Shown in pieces: positions 56,181-64,000 of a stretch of DNA of 64,000 nucleotides (positions are counted from its first letter, which is position 1; every line of letters begins with the position of its first letter). Under the pieces are notes generated by a model that did not search any database, was not told the origin of the DNA, and saw nothing but the letters and a program-made list of their open reading frames with translations. The stretch spans positions 1 through 64,000 of the forward strand of contig JAGGUN010000028.1 of the NCBI GenBank assembly GCA_021158465.1, given 5' to 3'. Made by a program: the position numbers and the translations under genes. The DNA comes from a bacterium. GTDB taxonomy: Bacteria; UBP14; UBA6098; 4484-93.

Positions 56181-56202
56181 CTTTGCTCTCCTGTTTTTGT
56201 TT

Positions 56203-56231
56203 ATTATATATTGCACTGGACAAAAAATCAA
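56203..56231 (-). promoter_or_regulatory. Promoter of the LVIVD protein/dipeptidase operon
   Basis: Minus strand TTGATT (56231-56226), 17 bases, TATAAT (56208-56203). Leader of about 16 bases with AGGAGA. Confidence 0.82.
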
Positions 56232-56267
56232 GGGAGAACTGCTCCCGATTTTCCCTATCAACAATAC

Positions 56268-56295
56268 TTGACGAAAACAAATATTTGCTTATATT
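56268..56295 (+). promoter_or_regulatory. Promoter of the tRNA-Leu/tig/clpPX operon
   Basis: TTGACG (56268-56273), 16 bases, TATATT (56290-56295). Start near 56302, 11 bases before the mature tRNA. Confidence 0.75.
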
Positions 56296-56312
56296 TATTC
56301 AAACTTTGACAG

Positions 56313-56396
56313 GCGAGAGTGGCGGAACAGGCAGACGCGCTGGACTTAGGATCCAGTCCGTTCAATCGGGTAGGGGTTCAAATCCCCTCTCTCGCA
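56313..56396 (+). tRNA. tRNA-Leu(UAG)
   Basis: 84 bases. Acceptor GCGAGAG pairs with CTCTCGC, discriminator A. Anticodon stem CTGGA/TCCAG with loop CTTAGGA (anticodon UAG), class II variable arm, T arm GGTTCAAATCC. CCA is not encoded. Confidence 0.97.
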
Positions 56397-56423
56397 GTTT
56401 TCCCTCAATAAGAAAGGAGAGAG

Positions 56424-57674
56424 ATGGACTACTCGATAGAGGCGATAAATGACTATATGAGAAGGATAACGGTAAAGATTCCGAAAGATGAGCTGGAGAA
56501 GAGCTACAGGGACAAGCTCGAAGAATACAGGCAAGAGGTTGCCATTCCTGGGTTCCGCAAGGGGAAGGTGCCGTATAAGCTGTTCGAGGCAAAGTTTGGC
56601 GAGGATGTGAGGTCTGAGGTTACAGAATCCATATTAGAGGAGACTACCAGGGATATATATGAGAAGGAGGAGTTGAGGATTATCGGGCAGGCAAAGCTCA
56701 CTGATACACAGGAAGAGAAGGACGAGACGATATGGACATTGGAGGTAGAGGTTATCCCGAAGGTCGAGCTGAAGAGATACACAGGGTTTAACCTCAAACG
56801 AGTGGTCTCTTCCGTGTCCAATGAGGAGATAGAGACTGCCATCAGGTCGCTCCAGGAACAGCAGGCAGAATTTATCCCTAAGGAGATCGTCGAGGAGGGA
56901 GACTACCTGCTCATCGACTACATAGCTGAAGGAGAGAAGAAGCCGACCGAATACAATCTCGTTATGAGAGGGAAGCTCCTCGATACATTTGGTGGGCTCT
57001 TGGGCGCGCACCCAGGAGAAACCCGGAAGCTCAAGGTTCATCTTCCCGAGGATCTTCAGGGCGAGAAAAGGGGTAAAACCGAGTATGCCGAGATAACGGT
57101 GAAAGAGATAAAGAAAAAGGTCCTCCCAGAAGTGAACGATGAGTTTGCCGCGACCATCGGCAACTACAAGAGTATTAAGGAGTTAAAAGAAAAAATAAGA
57201 GAGTCGATACAAAAGAGGAAAGAGGAAAGTTCCATTCGTCGGCTTCGTGATGACGCAGTGGCAGCACTCATCGAGGCTAACCCGTTCGAACTTCCTCCGT
57301 CACTCATCGAGGCAGAGGCAGAGAAAAGGGCTGAAACTATGGTAAAAAGCGGATATATAAGAGAGGAACAGAAGGAACTCTTCCGCAAGCAGTCGAAGGA
57401 AAAGATCATATTTCGTCTCAAGAGGGAGATACTGCTTGCCAGAATCGCCGAGAAGGAGAATATCGAACCACCAGAGGAGACGGTGGAAGAGAGGGTTAAC
57501 CAGATGGCAAGATCCTACAATGTTGATCCGAACAAGCTGTTCGCTGAACTCTCTAAGACGGGAGAATTAGAGCAGATAGAGGAAGAGGTTAAGCTTGAGG
57601 AAGCGCTGAACTTTGTAATCGAAAACAGCAATGTTGATGAGATAACAGAAGAAAACCCCAAGGAGGAGAAATAA
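56424..57674 (+). CDS. tig: Trigger factor
   Basis: 416 residues. Ribosome-binding signature [12 protein letters not shown] near 43-54, a central FKBP-like prolyl isomerase domain (about 160-245), and a C-terminal helical chaperone domain. It folds nascent chains on the ribosome. It lies 27 bases after tRNA-Leu with AAGGAGAGAG upstream and no promoter between, so it is probably transcribed with the tRNA. Stop overlaps clpP (TAATG). Confidence 0.96.
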   Translation: MDYSIEAINDYMRRITVKIPKDELEKSYRDKLEEYRQEVAIPGFRKGKVPYKLFEAKFGEDVRSEVTESILEETTRDIYEKEELRIIGQAKLTDTQEEKDETIWTLEVEVIPKVELKRYTGFNLKRVVSSVSNEEIETAIRSLQEQQAEFIPKEIVEEGDYLLIDYIAEGEKKPTEYNLVMRGKLLDTFGGLLGAHPGETRKLKVHLPEDLQGEKRGKTEYAEITVKEIKKKVLPEVNDEFAATIGNYKSIKELKEKIRESIQKRKEESSIRRLRDDAVAALIEANPFELPPSLIEAEAEKRAETMVKSGYIREEQKELFRKQSKEKIIFRLKREILLARIAEKENIEPPEETVEERVNQMARSYNVDPNKLFAELSKTGELEQIEEEVKLEEALNFVIENSNVDEITEENPKEEK

Positions 57675-58264
57675 TGTATATACCGATAGTAGTTGAGCAA
57701 ACAGGGAGAGGCGAGCGAGCCTACGACATATACTCACGCCTCCTGAAGGACAGGATAATCTTTGTTGGGACAACGGTCGATGATAATGTTGCTAACCTTG
57801 TGACAGCTCAGATGTTATTCCTCGAGGCGGAGGACCCGAACAGGGACATCCACCTCTATATCAACTCTCCTGGTGGGTATGTGACATCTGGTCTGGCGAT
57901 ATACGATACGATGCAGTTTGTAAAGCCTGATGTTGCAACAACTTGCATAGGTCAGGCGTCCTCAATGGCGGCAATCCTGCTGGCAGGAGGAGCACCCAAC
58001 AAAAGGGCAGCTCTCCCCAACTCGAGGATTATGATACATCAGCCCTGGGGGGGTGTCCAGGGACAAGTTACAGACATCGAGATACATACGAAAGAGCTAC
58101 AAACACTCAAGAGAAATCTCATCAAGATCTTGGCAAAGCACACGGGACGCTCAGTAGAGCAGATAGAGAAGGATACAGAAAGGAACTATTTTATGTCTCC
58201 TGATGAAGCAAAGGAGTATGGGATAATAGACAAGATCTATTCTGTTAAGGAGGCAAAGGCGTGA
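57674..58264 (+). CDS. clpP: ATP-dependent Clp protease proteolytic subunit
   Basis: 196 residues, aligning without gaps to E. coli mature ClpP. Ser97 (GQASSMAA) and His122 (IHQP) are present, but residue 171, the catalytic Asp in E. coli, is Asn (codon AAC; ERNYFMS). Some ClpP proteins are known to vary here; activity cannot be judged by eye. The handle and N-terminal loops look normal. Partner of ClpX encoded next. Confidence 0.96.
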   Translation: MYIPIVVEQTGRGERAYDIYSRLLKDRIIFVGTTVDDNVANLVTAQMLFLEAEDPNRDIHLYINSPGGYVTSGLAIYDTMQFVKPDVATTCIGQASSMAAILLAGGAPNKRAALPNSRIMIHQPWGGVQGQVTDIEIHTKELQTLKRNLIKILAKHTGRSVEQIEKDTERNYFMSPDEAKEYGIIDKIYSVKEAKA

Positions 58265-59502
58265 GGCAAGAGAATAAGGCGGAGGAGCGTTGCAGTTTCT
58301 GTGGGCGTCGGGCATCAGAGGTCAACAGGCTCATAGCGGGGCCTGGAGTCTACATCTGCGACCACTGCGTTCGGGTATGCAACGCCATGCTCAAGGAAGA
58401 CGCACTAAAACTCGAGCATTTCGCGAACGGCAGGCTCCCGACCCCAGAGGAGATAAAACAGTTTCTCGACTTGTATATCATCGGGCAGGAGGAGGCAAAA
58501 AAGACCGTCTCTGTCGCTGTATACAACCACTACAAGAGGATACGCTCGACAGTCCTCTCTGATGATGTTGAGTTGGAAAAGAGCAATATTCTGCTCATCG
58601 GTCCCACAGGAACAGGAAAGACCCTCATTGCACAAACACTTGCCAGATACCTCTCTGTTCCTTTCGCAATAGGGGATGCAACGAGTCTGACCGAGGCAGG
58701 CTATGTTGGCGAGGATGTGGAAAACCTGATTGTGAGGCTCCTTCAGTCGGCGAATTACGATGTCTCCCGCACCGAGGTGGGGATCGTATATATCGACGAG
58801 ATTGACAAGATAACCAGAAAGTCCGAGTCTGCCTCAATCACCAGGGATGTCTCCGGCGAGGGGGTTCAGCAGGCGCTATTAAAAATCCTCGAGGGAACAA
58901 TTTCCAATGTTCCCCCACAAGGGGGGAGGAAACATCCCGAACAGGCGTTTGTCCAGGTGGACACAAAGAACATTCTGTTCATTGCGGGCGGCTCATTCGA
59001 TGGATTAGACAAGATCATAAAGAGAAGGCTATCGAGGAAGTCCATCGGGTTCGAGAGCAAGAGAAGGGATATAGATAGCCTTTCCACAGGGGAAGTACTC
59101 AATCTTGTCGAGCCGGACGACCTTGTGAAATACGGGCTTATACCCGAGCTTGTCGGCAGGTTCCCTGTCTGTGTCGGCTTGGATGACCTCGACAAATCGG
59201 CGCTCCTCGACATACTCACCAAGCCCAAAAACGCTCTTGTCAAACAGTACAAGAGGCTGTTTCAGATGGAGGGGGTAGAGCTCGAATTCACCGATGAGGC
59301 TCTGAGGACCGTGGTAGAGCAGACACTCGAGAAGAAGACAGGAGCCAGGGGGCTGAGAACCATCCTCGAAACGAGGATGCGGGATGTTATGTTCGAGTTG
59401 CCATCACTCGAGAACATCGAAAAGTGTATCATCACAAAAGATCTCATCCTGGGAAATGGAAAACCCGTTTTCGTCACCAAAAAAGAGAAGAAAACCGCCT
59501 GA
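58261..59502 (+). CDS. clpX: ATP-dependent unfoldase ClpX
   Basis: 413 residues from GTG overlapping the clpP stop (GTGA). N-terminal zinc finger Cys11, Cys14, Cys33, Cys36; Walker A GPTGTGKT near 120; Walker B VYIDEIDK; pore loop region GYVGEDVE; and the IGF loop area ([10 protein letters not shown]) that docks ClpP. Complete and typical. Confidence 0.98.
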   Translation: MRQENKAEERCSFCGRRASEVNRLIAGPGVYICDHCVRVCNAMLKEDALKLEHFANGRLPTPEEIKQFLDLYIIGQEEAKKTVSVAVYNHYKRIRSTVLSDDVELEKSNILLIGPTGTGKTLIAQTLARYLSVPFAIGDATSLTEAGYVGEDVENLIVRLLQSANYDVSRTEVGIVYIDEIDKITRKSESASITRDVSGEGVQQALLKILEGTISNVPPQGGRKHPEQAFVQVDTKNILFIAGGSFDGLDKIIKRRLSRKSIGFESKRRDIDSLSTGEVLNLVEPDDLVKYGLIPELVGRFPVCVGLDDLDKSALLDILTKPKNALVKQYKRLFQMEGVELEFTDEALRTVVEQTLEKKTGARGLRTILETRMRDVMFELPSLENIEKCIITKDLILGNGKPVFVTKKEKKTA

Positions 59503-59987
59503 TGAGAAAAAAAACGGTCCTTTCTCTTCTTCCTATCGCTGTGCTTACCCTCGACCAAATAACAAAGGTGCTTGTCAGGAACTCTATCCCACCAAATGTT
59601 ACCAGGAGGGTTCTGGGTGATTTCTTTTCCATATCCAATGTGAGAAACAGAGGAGGTGCTTTCGGAACACAGCTCGGGAGCAGCTACTTCTATATTGCGG
59701 TCTCCATCGCTGCGATTGCCCTGATCTTTCTCTATCATATCAAGAGCAAAAGGAGCTCCACTCTTGTCGATGTATCGCTTATGCTTATCCTTGGCGGCGC
59801 ACTGGGAAACCTGAGCGACAGGATAGCTCTCGGTTATGTAACCGATTTCTTAGACTTCGGAATCGGGGAGCTGCGTTGGCCCGCATTCAACGTGGCTGAC
59901 TCCTCCATAACTATCGGGGTAATATTGCTTTTGCTGTCGAACTTTATCGAGAAAGATGAAAAGGATAGAACTGAAGGTTGCACCTAA
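59502..59987 (+). CDS. lspA: Lipoprotein signal peptidase
   Basis: 161 residues from ATG 59502, in TGATG with the clpX stop; earlier in-frame ATG codons lie in clpX. Four membrane spans. Catalytic aspartates are in GNLSDR near 108-113 and FNVADSSI near 133-140. It matures the many lipoproteins seen in this window. Its end overlaps rluD by 32 bases. Confidence 0.93.
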   Translation: MRKKTVLSLLPIAVLTLDQITKVLVRNSIPPNVTRRVLGDFFSISNVRNRGGAFGTQLGSSYFYIAVSIAAIALIFLYHIKSKRSSTLVDVSLMLILGGALGNLSDRIALGYVTDFLDFGIGELRWPAFNVADSSITIGVILLLLSNFIEKDEKDRTEGCT

Positions 59988-60948
59988 TATAATAGGGCGT
60001 AAGAGGCTTGACCTATTTGTCGTAGAGAGCGGAGTTGGGCTATCGCGCTCACAGGTTAGGAAACTGATAGGCGAAAAGAGGATATATGTTGAAGGTAAAG
60101 GGGCAAAGCCAGGCTTTATCCTTCACGGTGGCGAGACGGTGGTAATCGAACTACCCGATGAGGTCAAGCAGTTCTACAAACCAGAGAATATCCCCATCGA
60201 CATTGTTTATGAGGACAATTATATCGTCGTAGTGAACAAGCCCGCGGGTATGGTCGTTCATCCTGCTCCTGGCAACCTAACCGGAACACTCGTCAACGCT
60301 ATGCTATACCATACGCGGTTGTCCGACGAGAAGGTCTCTGGCAGACCTGGTGTTGTTCATCGACTCGACAAGGACACGACAGGGCTCCTGATTATGGCAA
60401 AGGATACAAAGGCGCATCTCATCCTCGCAGAGGCGATAAGAAGAAGAGAGGTCAAAAGGGAGTATATCGCCGTCATCTGGGGAGGTGTGCCGGATAAAGG
60501 GGAGATATTTGCCCCGATAGGTCGCGACCCTCACAACCGCCTGAAGATGGCTGTCGTTTCAAACGGGAAGGTATCCCACACAGAGTATACGCTCATAGCC
60601 CGCTTCAGCTTTCTATCCCTGGTGCGAGTAAGGCTCAAAACAGGAAGAACACACCAGATTCGGGTTCATTTCTCACATATCGGGCATCCCATCTTCGGAG
60701 ACCCTGTGTACGGTGGTCGGGAAACGCATCTTGCAGGGATAATACCAGAGGCAAAAGCAGAGGCGAAGAGTCTCCTCTCTCTCATAGAAAGACAGGCTCT
60801 CCACGCACATAAGCTCAGCTTCCGACATCCGATAACAAACGAAAAACTCGAGTTCCTGGCTCCTCTGCCAGAGGATATGAAATCTGTCATCGATAAACTT
60901 ATCGAAGAAGATGGAGGAGGTCATATAGAACATTCTTTAATATATTGA
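59956..60948 (+). CDS. rluD: RluA/RluD-family 23S rRNA pseudouridine synthase
   Basis: 330 residues. N-terminal S4 domain (LDLFVVESG, RSQVRKLI), catalytic HRLDKDTTGL with the essential Asp near 137, then KTGRTHQIRVH. Membership of the RluA/C/D group is sure; the exact site modified (D versus C type) is not. lspA-rluD adjacency is common in bacteria. Confidence 0.93.
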   Translation: MKRIELKVAPNIIGRKRLDLFVVESGVGLSRSQVRKLIGEKRIYVEGKGAKPGFILHGGETVVIELPDEVKQFYKPENIPIDIVYEDNYIVVVNKPAGMVVHPAPGNLTGTLVNAMLYHTRLSDEKVSGRPGVVHRLDKDTTGLLIMAKDTKAHLILAEAIRRREVKREYIAVIWGGVPDKGEIFAPIGRDPHNRLKMAVVSNGKVSHTEYTLIARFSFLSLVRVRLKTGRTHQIRVHFSHIGHPIFGDPVYGGRETHLAGIIPEAKAEAKSLLSLIERQALHAHKLSFRHPITNEKLEFLAPLPEDMKSVIDKLIEEDGGGHIEHSLIY

Positions 60949-60972
60949 CTTGTGTGCTTCTGAAATTATAAT
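60945..60972 (+). promoter_or_regulatory. Promoter of the tandem aspartyl protease gene
   Basis: TTGACT (60945-60950), 16 bases, TATAAT (60967-60972); its -35 box overlaps the rluD stop codon. CAAGGAG precedes the ATG. Confidence 0.82.
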
Positions 60973-61008
60973 AAGAGGACAAAAACCAAATCTCAAGGAG
61001 AAGAACCA

Positions 61009-61896
61009 ATGAGATACCCTTTTACAGTCCCCCTTATCGTTTCCTTTCTCGCTTTACCTTTCTGTATGGGCGCTGGCGAGCTTGCCAGTGTTAAGATGAC
61101 GACCGATTCGCTTCTTATCACGATACCTGTCCATATCAACGGGAAAGGACCGTTTAACTTCATCATCGACACAGGTGCTATGGCATCGGTGCTCGGGAGA
61201 AAGACAGCAGATTCCCTCGAACTCAAGTTGCAGGATATGCCCCTCCCCGTCATGACAGGCGGCGTAGGAGATGAGGGAAAGATGGATGAGCTCAAGCTCG
61301 TAACGGTTGACAGCATCTCCATTGGAAGGCTCACAAGGGAACCACAGATGTTCATTGTTATGGACATCTCGCACCTCGCAGAAGCAACGAAGCTTCCTAT
61401 CTCCGGCATTATAGGGTACGACATCCTTTCGCCTTACCTTGTAACTCTCTACTTCAAGGAAAAAGAGGCAACCTTCTCCGATCCACCGGAAAAACTGAGC
61501 GAAGATGCGATTCCGTTCGAGCTAAGGCTGAACCACATATATGTCGACTGCGAGATAAATGGGGTGAAAAGACCGTTCCTCTTCGACACAGGAGCATCGG
61601 AAAGTGCCATATCGACGGAGTTCATCGACACATTTGCCCTGAAAGAGGAATTTGAAGCGGCGGAGATAGACACAGCGATCGGAGCAGAGGGAACGGCGGG
61701 CGAGGTTAAGGTCATAACCCTGGCAGAGGTAAAGATAGGTGGGAGGGTAATACCTGATGTAAGGCTTGCAGCAATCGACCTGTCAAACTTATCCTCTATG
61801 CTCGGCGAGCCGATATATGGTGTTATCGGGAACTCAGTTATGAGGCGCTACTGCGTGATCTTAGACTACACAAACAGGGCTGTTTATCTTAGGTAG
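61009..61896 (+). CDS. Exported tandem retropepsin-like aspartyl protease
   Basis: 295 residues. A signal peptide (to about GAGE) precedes two homologous pepsin/retropepsin folds, each with its own active motif: DTGA at 54-57 and DTGA at 193-196, with flap-like GGVGDEG and later hydrophobic-hydrophobic-Gly segments (ISGIIGYDIL; IYGVIGNSVM). The two halves could form the active site together as in eukaryotic pepsins, or each could dimerise. Periplasmic location is predicted; no lipobox. It abuts the convergent EF-G-like gene exactly. Confidence 0.88.
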   Translation: MRYPFTVPLIVSFLALPFCMGAGELASVKMTTDSLLITIPVHINGKGPFNFIIDTGAMASVLGRKTADSLELKLQDMPLPVMTGGVGDEGKMDELKLVTVDSISIGRLTREPQMFIVMDISHLAEATKLPISGIIGYDILSPYLVTLYFKEKEATFSDPPEKLSEDAIPFELRLNHIYVDCEINGVKRPFLFDTGASESAISTEFIDTFALKEEFEAAEIDTAIGAEGTAGEVKVITLAEVKIGGRVIPDVRLAAIDLSNLSSMLGEPIYGVIGNSVMRRYCVILDYTNRAVYLR

Positions 61897-63981
61897 TTAC
61901 TTTCCTCCTTTCTCCGTCTGAGCTTCGGCGATTATCTTCTGCATAACATCAGGGGGCGCCTCTTCATAGTGGGAAAACTTCATCCGGAATATCCCTCTTC
62001 CTTGTGTTATAGCCCGAAGTGAGATAGAGTACCTATACATCTCCGCGGCAGGGACATAAGCTCTTATCCTCTGGAAAGCCCCGTGCGACTCCATACCAAC
62101 TATCTTTCCTCTACGGCTGGAGAGGTCTCCCATAACATCCCCCATAAACTCCTCCGGAACAATAACAGTAACCTCATTTATCGGTTCAAGTATAACAGGA
62201 TCTGCCTCCATAAACGCCTTTTTGAACCCCATCGATGCTGCGACCTTGAACGCCAATTCAGATGAATCAACAGGATGATATGAGCCATAGAACAGCGTCA
62301 CCCTGACATCAACGACCTTGTATCCAGCAAGTACTCCCGCCTCCATCGTCTCCCGGACTCCCTTCTCAACAGCAGGAATAAACCTGGATGGAACAACACC
62401 GCCGACTATCTCATCGAGGAATTCGAACCCTTCTCCCCTCGGCAACGGCTCAAGCCTCAGAAACACATCTCCATACTGCCCATGCCCACCTGTCTGCTTC
62501 TTATATTTGCCCTGTGCCTCCGCTTTCTTCCTGATTGTCTCACGATAGTGGATCTTTGGGCGAGTCAGTTCCACATTGACACCGAACCGCTCCTTGAGCT
62601 TTTGCACCACGGTCTCAAGATGGATCTCTCCTTGTCCCTCGATTATCGTCTGCTTGAGCTCAGGGTCAACATGGAAGAGGAATGTAGGGTCCTCCTCATG
62701 CAACTTGGAAAGCCCCATAGCGACCTTATCTTCTTCACCCTTCTTGGCGGGCTTAATCGCCTCCGTTATGAGCGGTGGCGGAAACTCAATCGCGGGATAC
62801 AGGATCGGAGCCGCCCCATCACAGAGGGTGTCACCTGTCACTGTGTTCTTCAGCTTAACAAGCATTCCGATATCCCCTGCACACAGAGAGGAAACATCCT
62901 CTCTCTTCTTCCCGTTTGCAACGAGCAGTTGACCAACCCTCTCGGTAAAGTTCTTGCCTGGGTTAAAAAGGTCACCCCCAGGTGTGAGCTTACCAGAGAT
63001 AAGCCTGAATACAGCAATCTCCCCAACATGAGCCTCGGAGAGCGTCTTGAACACAAAAAGCGATACCGGCTCATCCACGGAAAAATGTCTCTCCGTGTTC
63101 GGTTCCTCCTCATCAGGGGATGAGTACCCCCTGACAGCAGGCAGGTCAGAAGGAGCAGGAGCTGCTTTAGAAATGAGCTCCAACATCTCCCTCACCCCGA
63201 TATTCCTCACAGCAGAACCAGCAAAAACAGGATATATCTCCCTGGCAAGTATCGCCTTCTTCAACCCAGAAAGGACCTCCTTCTCAGAAAGCTCCATTGT
63301 CTCGAGATACTTTTCCAACAGGAGGTCGTCGCTCTCGGCAATCCGCTCCACTATCGTCTCATGAAGCGAGTCAACATCGATAGAATCAGGTATATCAATC
63401 TCTCTTACCCTACCCTCCCCATCGACCCTGTAAGCCTTCTTCCTCAGGAGATCGACGATGCCTGATAGCTCTTCTCCCTCACCTATCGGCACAGAAAAGG
63501 CAACCGCCTTATCACCAAAGGAGTCCTGTATCGACTTCAGGGCAGATGCAAAATCCGAATGCTCTTTATCACACTTATTGATGAAGAAGAAGGCAGGAAC
63601 ACACCTCTGGGCAAGATACTCCCAAGCAATCTCCGTTCCAACCTCAACGCCCGCCTGTGCAGAGACAGGCAACACCACCAGGTCAACCGCTCTAAGTCCT
63701 GCAATAACCTCACCAATAAAATCGGCAAAACCTGGCGCGTCAACGATGTTTATCTTCTTACCGTTCCAGTCGATATGCATAAAGGAAAGGTAGATCGAGT
63801 TCCCCCGTTCGATCTCATTCGGATGATAGTCAGAGACGGTGTTTCCTTGCTCAACCGAACCGATACGGGAGATGACTCCAGACGCTTTGAGCATTGCTTC
63901 AACAAGGGTCGTCTTACCCGTTCCGCTGTGGGAAGCAAGCATAATATTCCGAATATCCTCTGTGGCGTACTCTTTCAACAT
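61897..63981 (-). CDS. EF-G-like translational GTPase (FusA2-type)
   Basis: 694 residues from ATG 63981 with AAAGG 7 bases upstream; a GTG at 63984 is adjacent and less well spaced. Domains I-V of EF-G are present in order. P-loop is SHSGTGKT in place of the canonical AHIDAGKT, and G3 reads DAPGF: the catalytic His of DTPGH is Phe. G4 NKCD is normal. The domain IV tip reads GGHGQYGD. This matches the EF-G-like paralogue group, not the main EF-G. It probably has weak or altered GTP hydrolysis; function is unclear. Confidence 0.9.
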   Translation of the reverse strand: MLKEYATEDIRNIMLASHSGTGKTTLVEAMLKASGVISRIGSVEQGNTVSDYHPNEIERGNSIYLSFMHIDWNGKKINIVDAPGFADFIGEVIAGLRAVDLVVLPVSAQAGVEVGTEIAWEYLAQRCVPAFFFINKCDKEHSDFASALKSIQDSFGDKAVAFSVPIGEGEELSGIVDLLRKKAYRVDGEGRVREIDIPDSIDVDSLHETIVERIAESDDLLLEKYLETMELSEKEVLSGLKKAILAREIYPVFAGSAVRNIGVREMLELISKAAPAPSDLPAVRGYSSPDEEEPNTERHFSVDEPVSLFVFKTLSEAHVGEIAVFRLISGKLTPGGDLFNPGKNFTERVGQLLVANGKKREDVSSLCAGDIGMLVKLKNTVTGDTLCDGAAPILYPAIEFPPPLITEAIKPAKKGEEDKVAMGLSKLHEEDPTFLFHVDPELKQTIIEGQGEIHLETVVQKLKERFGVNVELTRPKIHYRETIRKKAEAQGKYKKQTGGHGQYGDVFLRLEPLPRGEGFEFLDEIVGGVVPSRFIPAVEKGVRETMEAGVLAGYKVVDVRVTLFYGSYHPVDSSELAFKVAASMGFKKAFMEADPVILEPINEVTVIVPEEFMGDVMGDLSSRRGKIVGMESHGAFQRIRAYVPAAEMYRYSISLRAITQGRGIFRMKFSHYEEAPPDVMQKIIAEAQTEKGGK

Positions 63982-64000
63982 CACCCCCTTTTATTGTAGT

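Noticed and set aside
1-64000. CRISPR arrays, insertion sequences, rRNA genes, riboswitches
   Set aside because: I saw no regularly spaced direct repeats, transposase motifs, rRNA segments or conserved riboswitch cores. A dedicated covariance-model scan could still find a small RNA.

Overview
The window is 64 kb of gene-dense DNA at roughly 47-57% GC in sampled lines. It reads as the chromosome of a diderm, anaerobic bacterium from one of the candidate phyla near the FCB group; the exact phylum cannot be named from the sequence. Evidence for an outer membrane: LolC/E, a PorV-like/OmpA fusion, a beta-barrel protein and many lipoproteins. Evidence for anaerobiosis: desulfoferrodoxin, rubrerythrin, HdrC, EtfB and an iron-sulfur fumarase subunit. 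At least four large secreted proteins end in the FlgD-like / Por-type C-terminal sorting module (NPFNP, then WDG, then GTYFYRL, then a basic end). No intergenic gap exceeds about 300 bases. The three tRNA genes have no encoded CCA.

Layout. 1-1240 is an AT-rich (about 32-35% GC) minus-strand patch with an adenine methyltransferase and a translationally coupled, truncated gene with a possible ADP-ribosyltransferase start; it begins exactly at the 3' end of tRNA-Asn and looks acquired. 1368-9699 holds transporters, a large secreted protein, MBL hydrolase, recN, pgsA and a KtrA/TrkA protein. 9685-12708 is a three-gene minus-strand operon (NamZ-like, MurU-like, AmgK-like) that would release MurNAc and convert it to UDP-MurNAc. 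12791-17808 encodes a TPR lipoprotein, a secreted subtilase and an AtpZ-like protein. 17877-22228 is pilT-pgpA-cinA-thpR-recA, followed by lolC/E and tRNA-Leu(CAG). 23856-25917 is a minus-strand oxygen-defence operon headed by a small membrane-protein gene broken by a one-base frameshift.

26046-31840 carries an M29-type aminopeptidase, a barrel protein, a lone fumarase beta subunit, a lone HdrC, and an unusual run: TPR protein, signal-peptide YidD-domain protein, second TPR protein, dolichol/phytol-kinase-like protein. 31920-40088 has a cold-shock gene and two giant envelope proteins, each bounded by promoters and terminators. 40205-46289 has yifB, an LVIVD-repeat lipoprotein, and an epimerase/MBL/etfB/lipM operon. 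46383-53348 is a long housekeeping operon (coiled coil, zapA, rny, ymdB, HD, propeller lipoprotein, lepA, pyrE). 53351-56180 is a minus-strand pair (M19 dipeptidase, LVIVD secreted protein). 56268-60948 is tRNA-Leu(UAG)-tig-clpP-clpX-lspA-rluD. The window closes with a tandem aspartyl protease and a divergent EF-G-like GTPase.

Promoters match the vegetative consensus unusually well (TTGACA-like, 16-17 bases, TATAAT-like), so many can be placed by eye. In about five cases the -10 box lies only 6-9 bases before the start codon, which predicts leaderless mRNAs. The best candidates for undescribed biology are the TPR/YidD/TPR cassette, the methyltransferase/ART-like pair, the apparently cytoplasmic NamZ in a complete MurNAc-salvage operon, the triple-OmpA PorV-like protein, and ClpP with Asn in place of the catalytic Asp.
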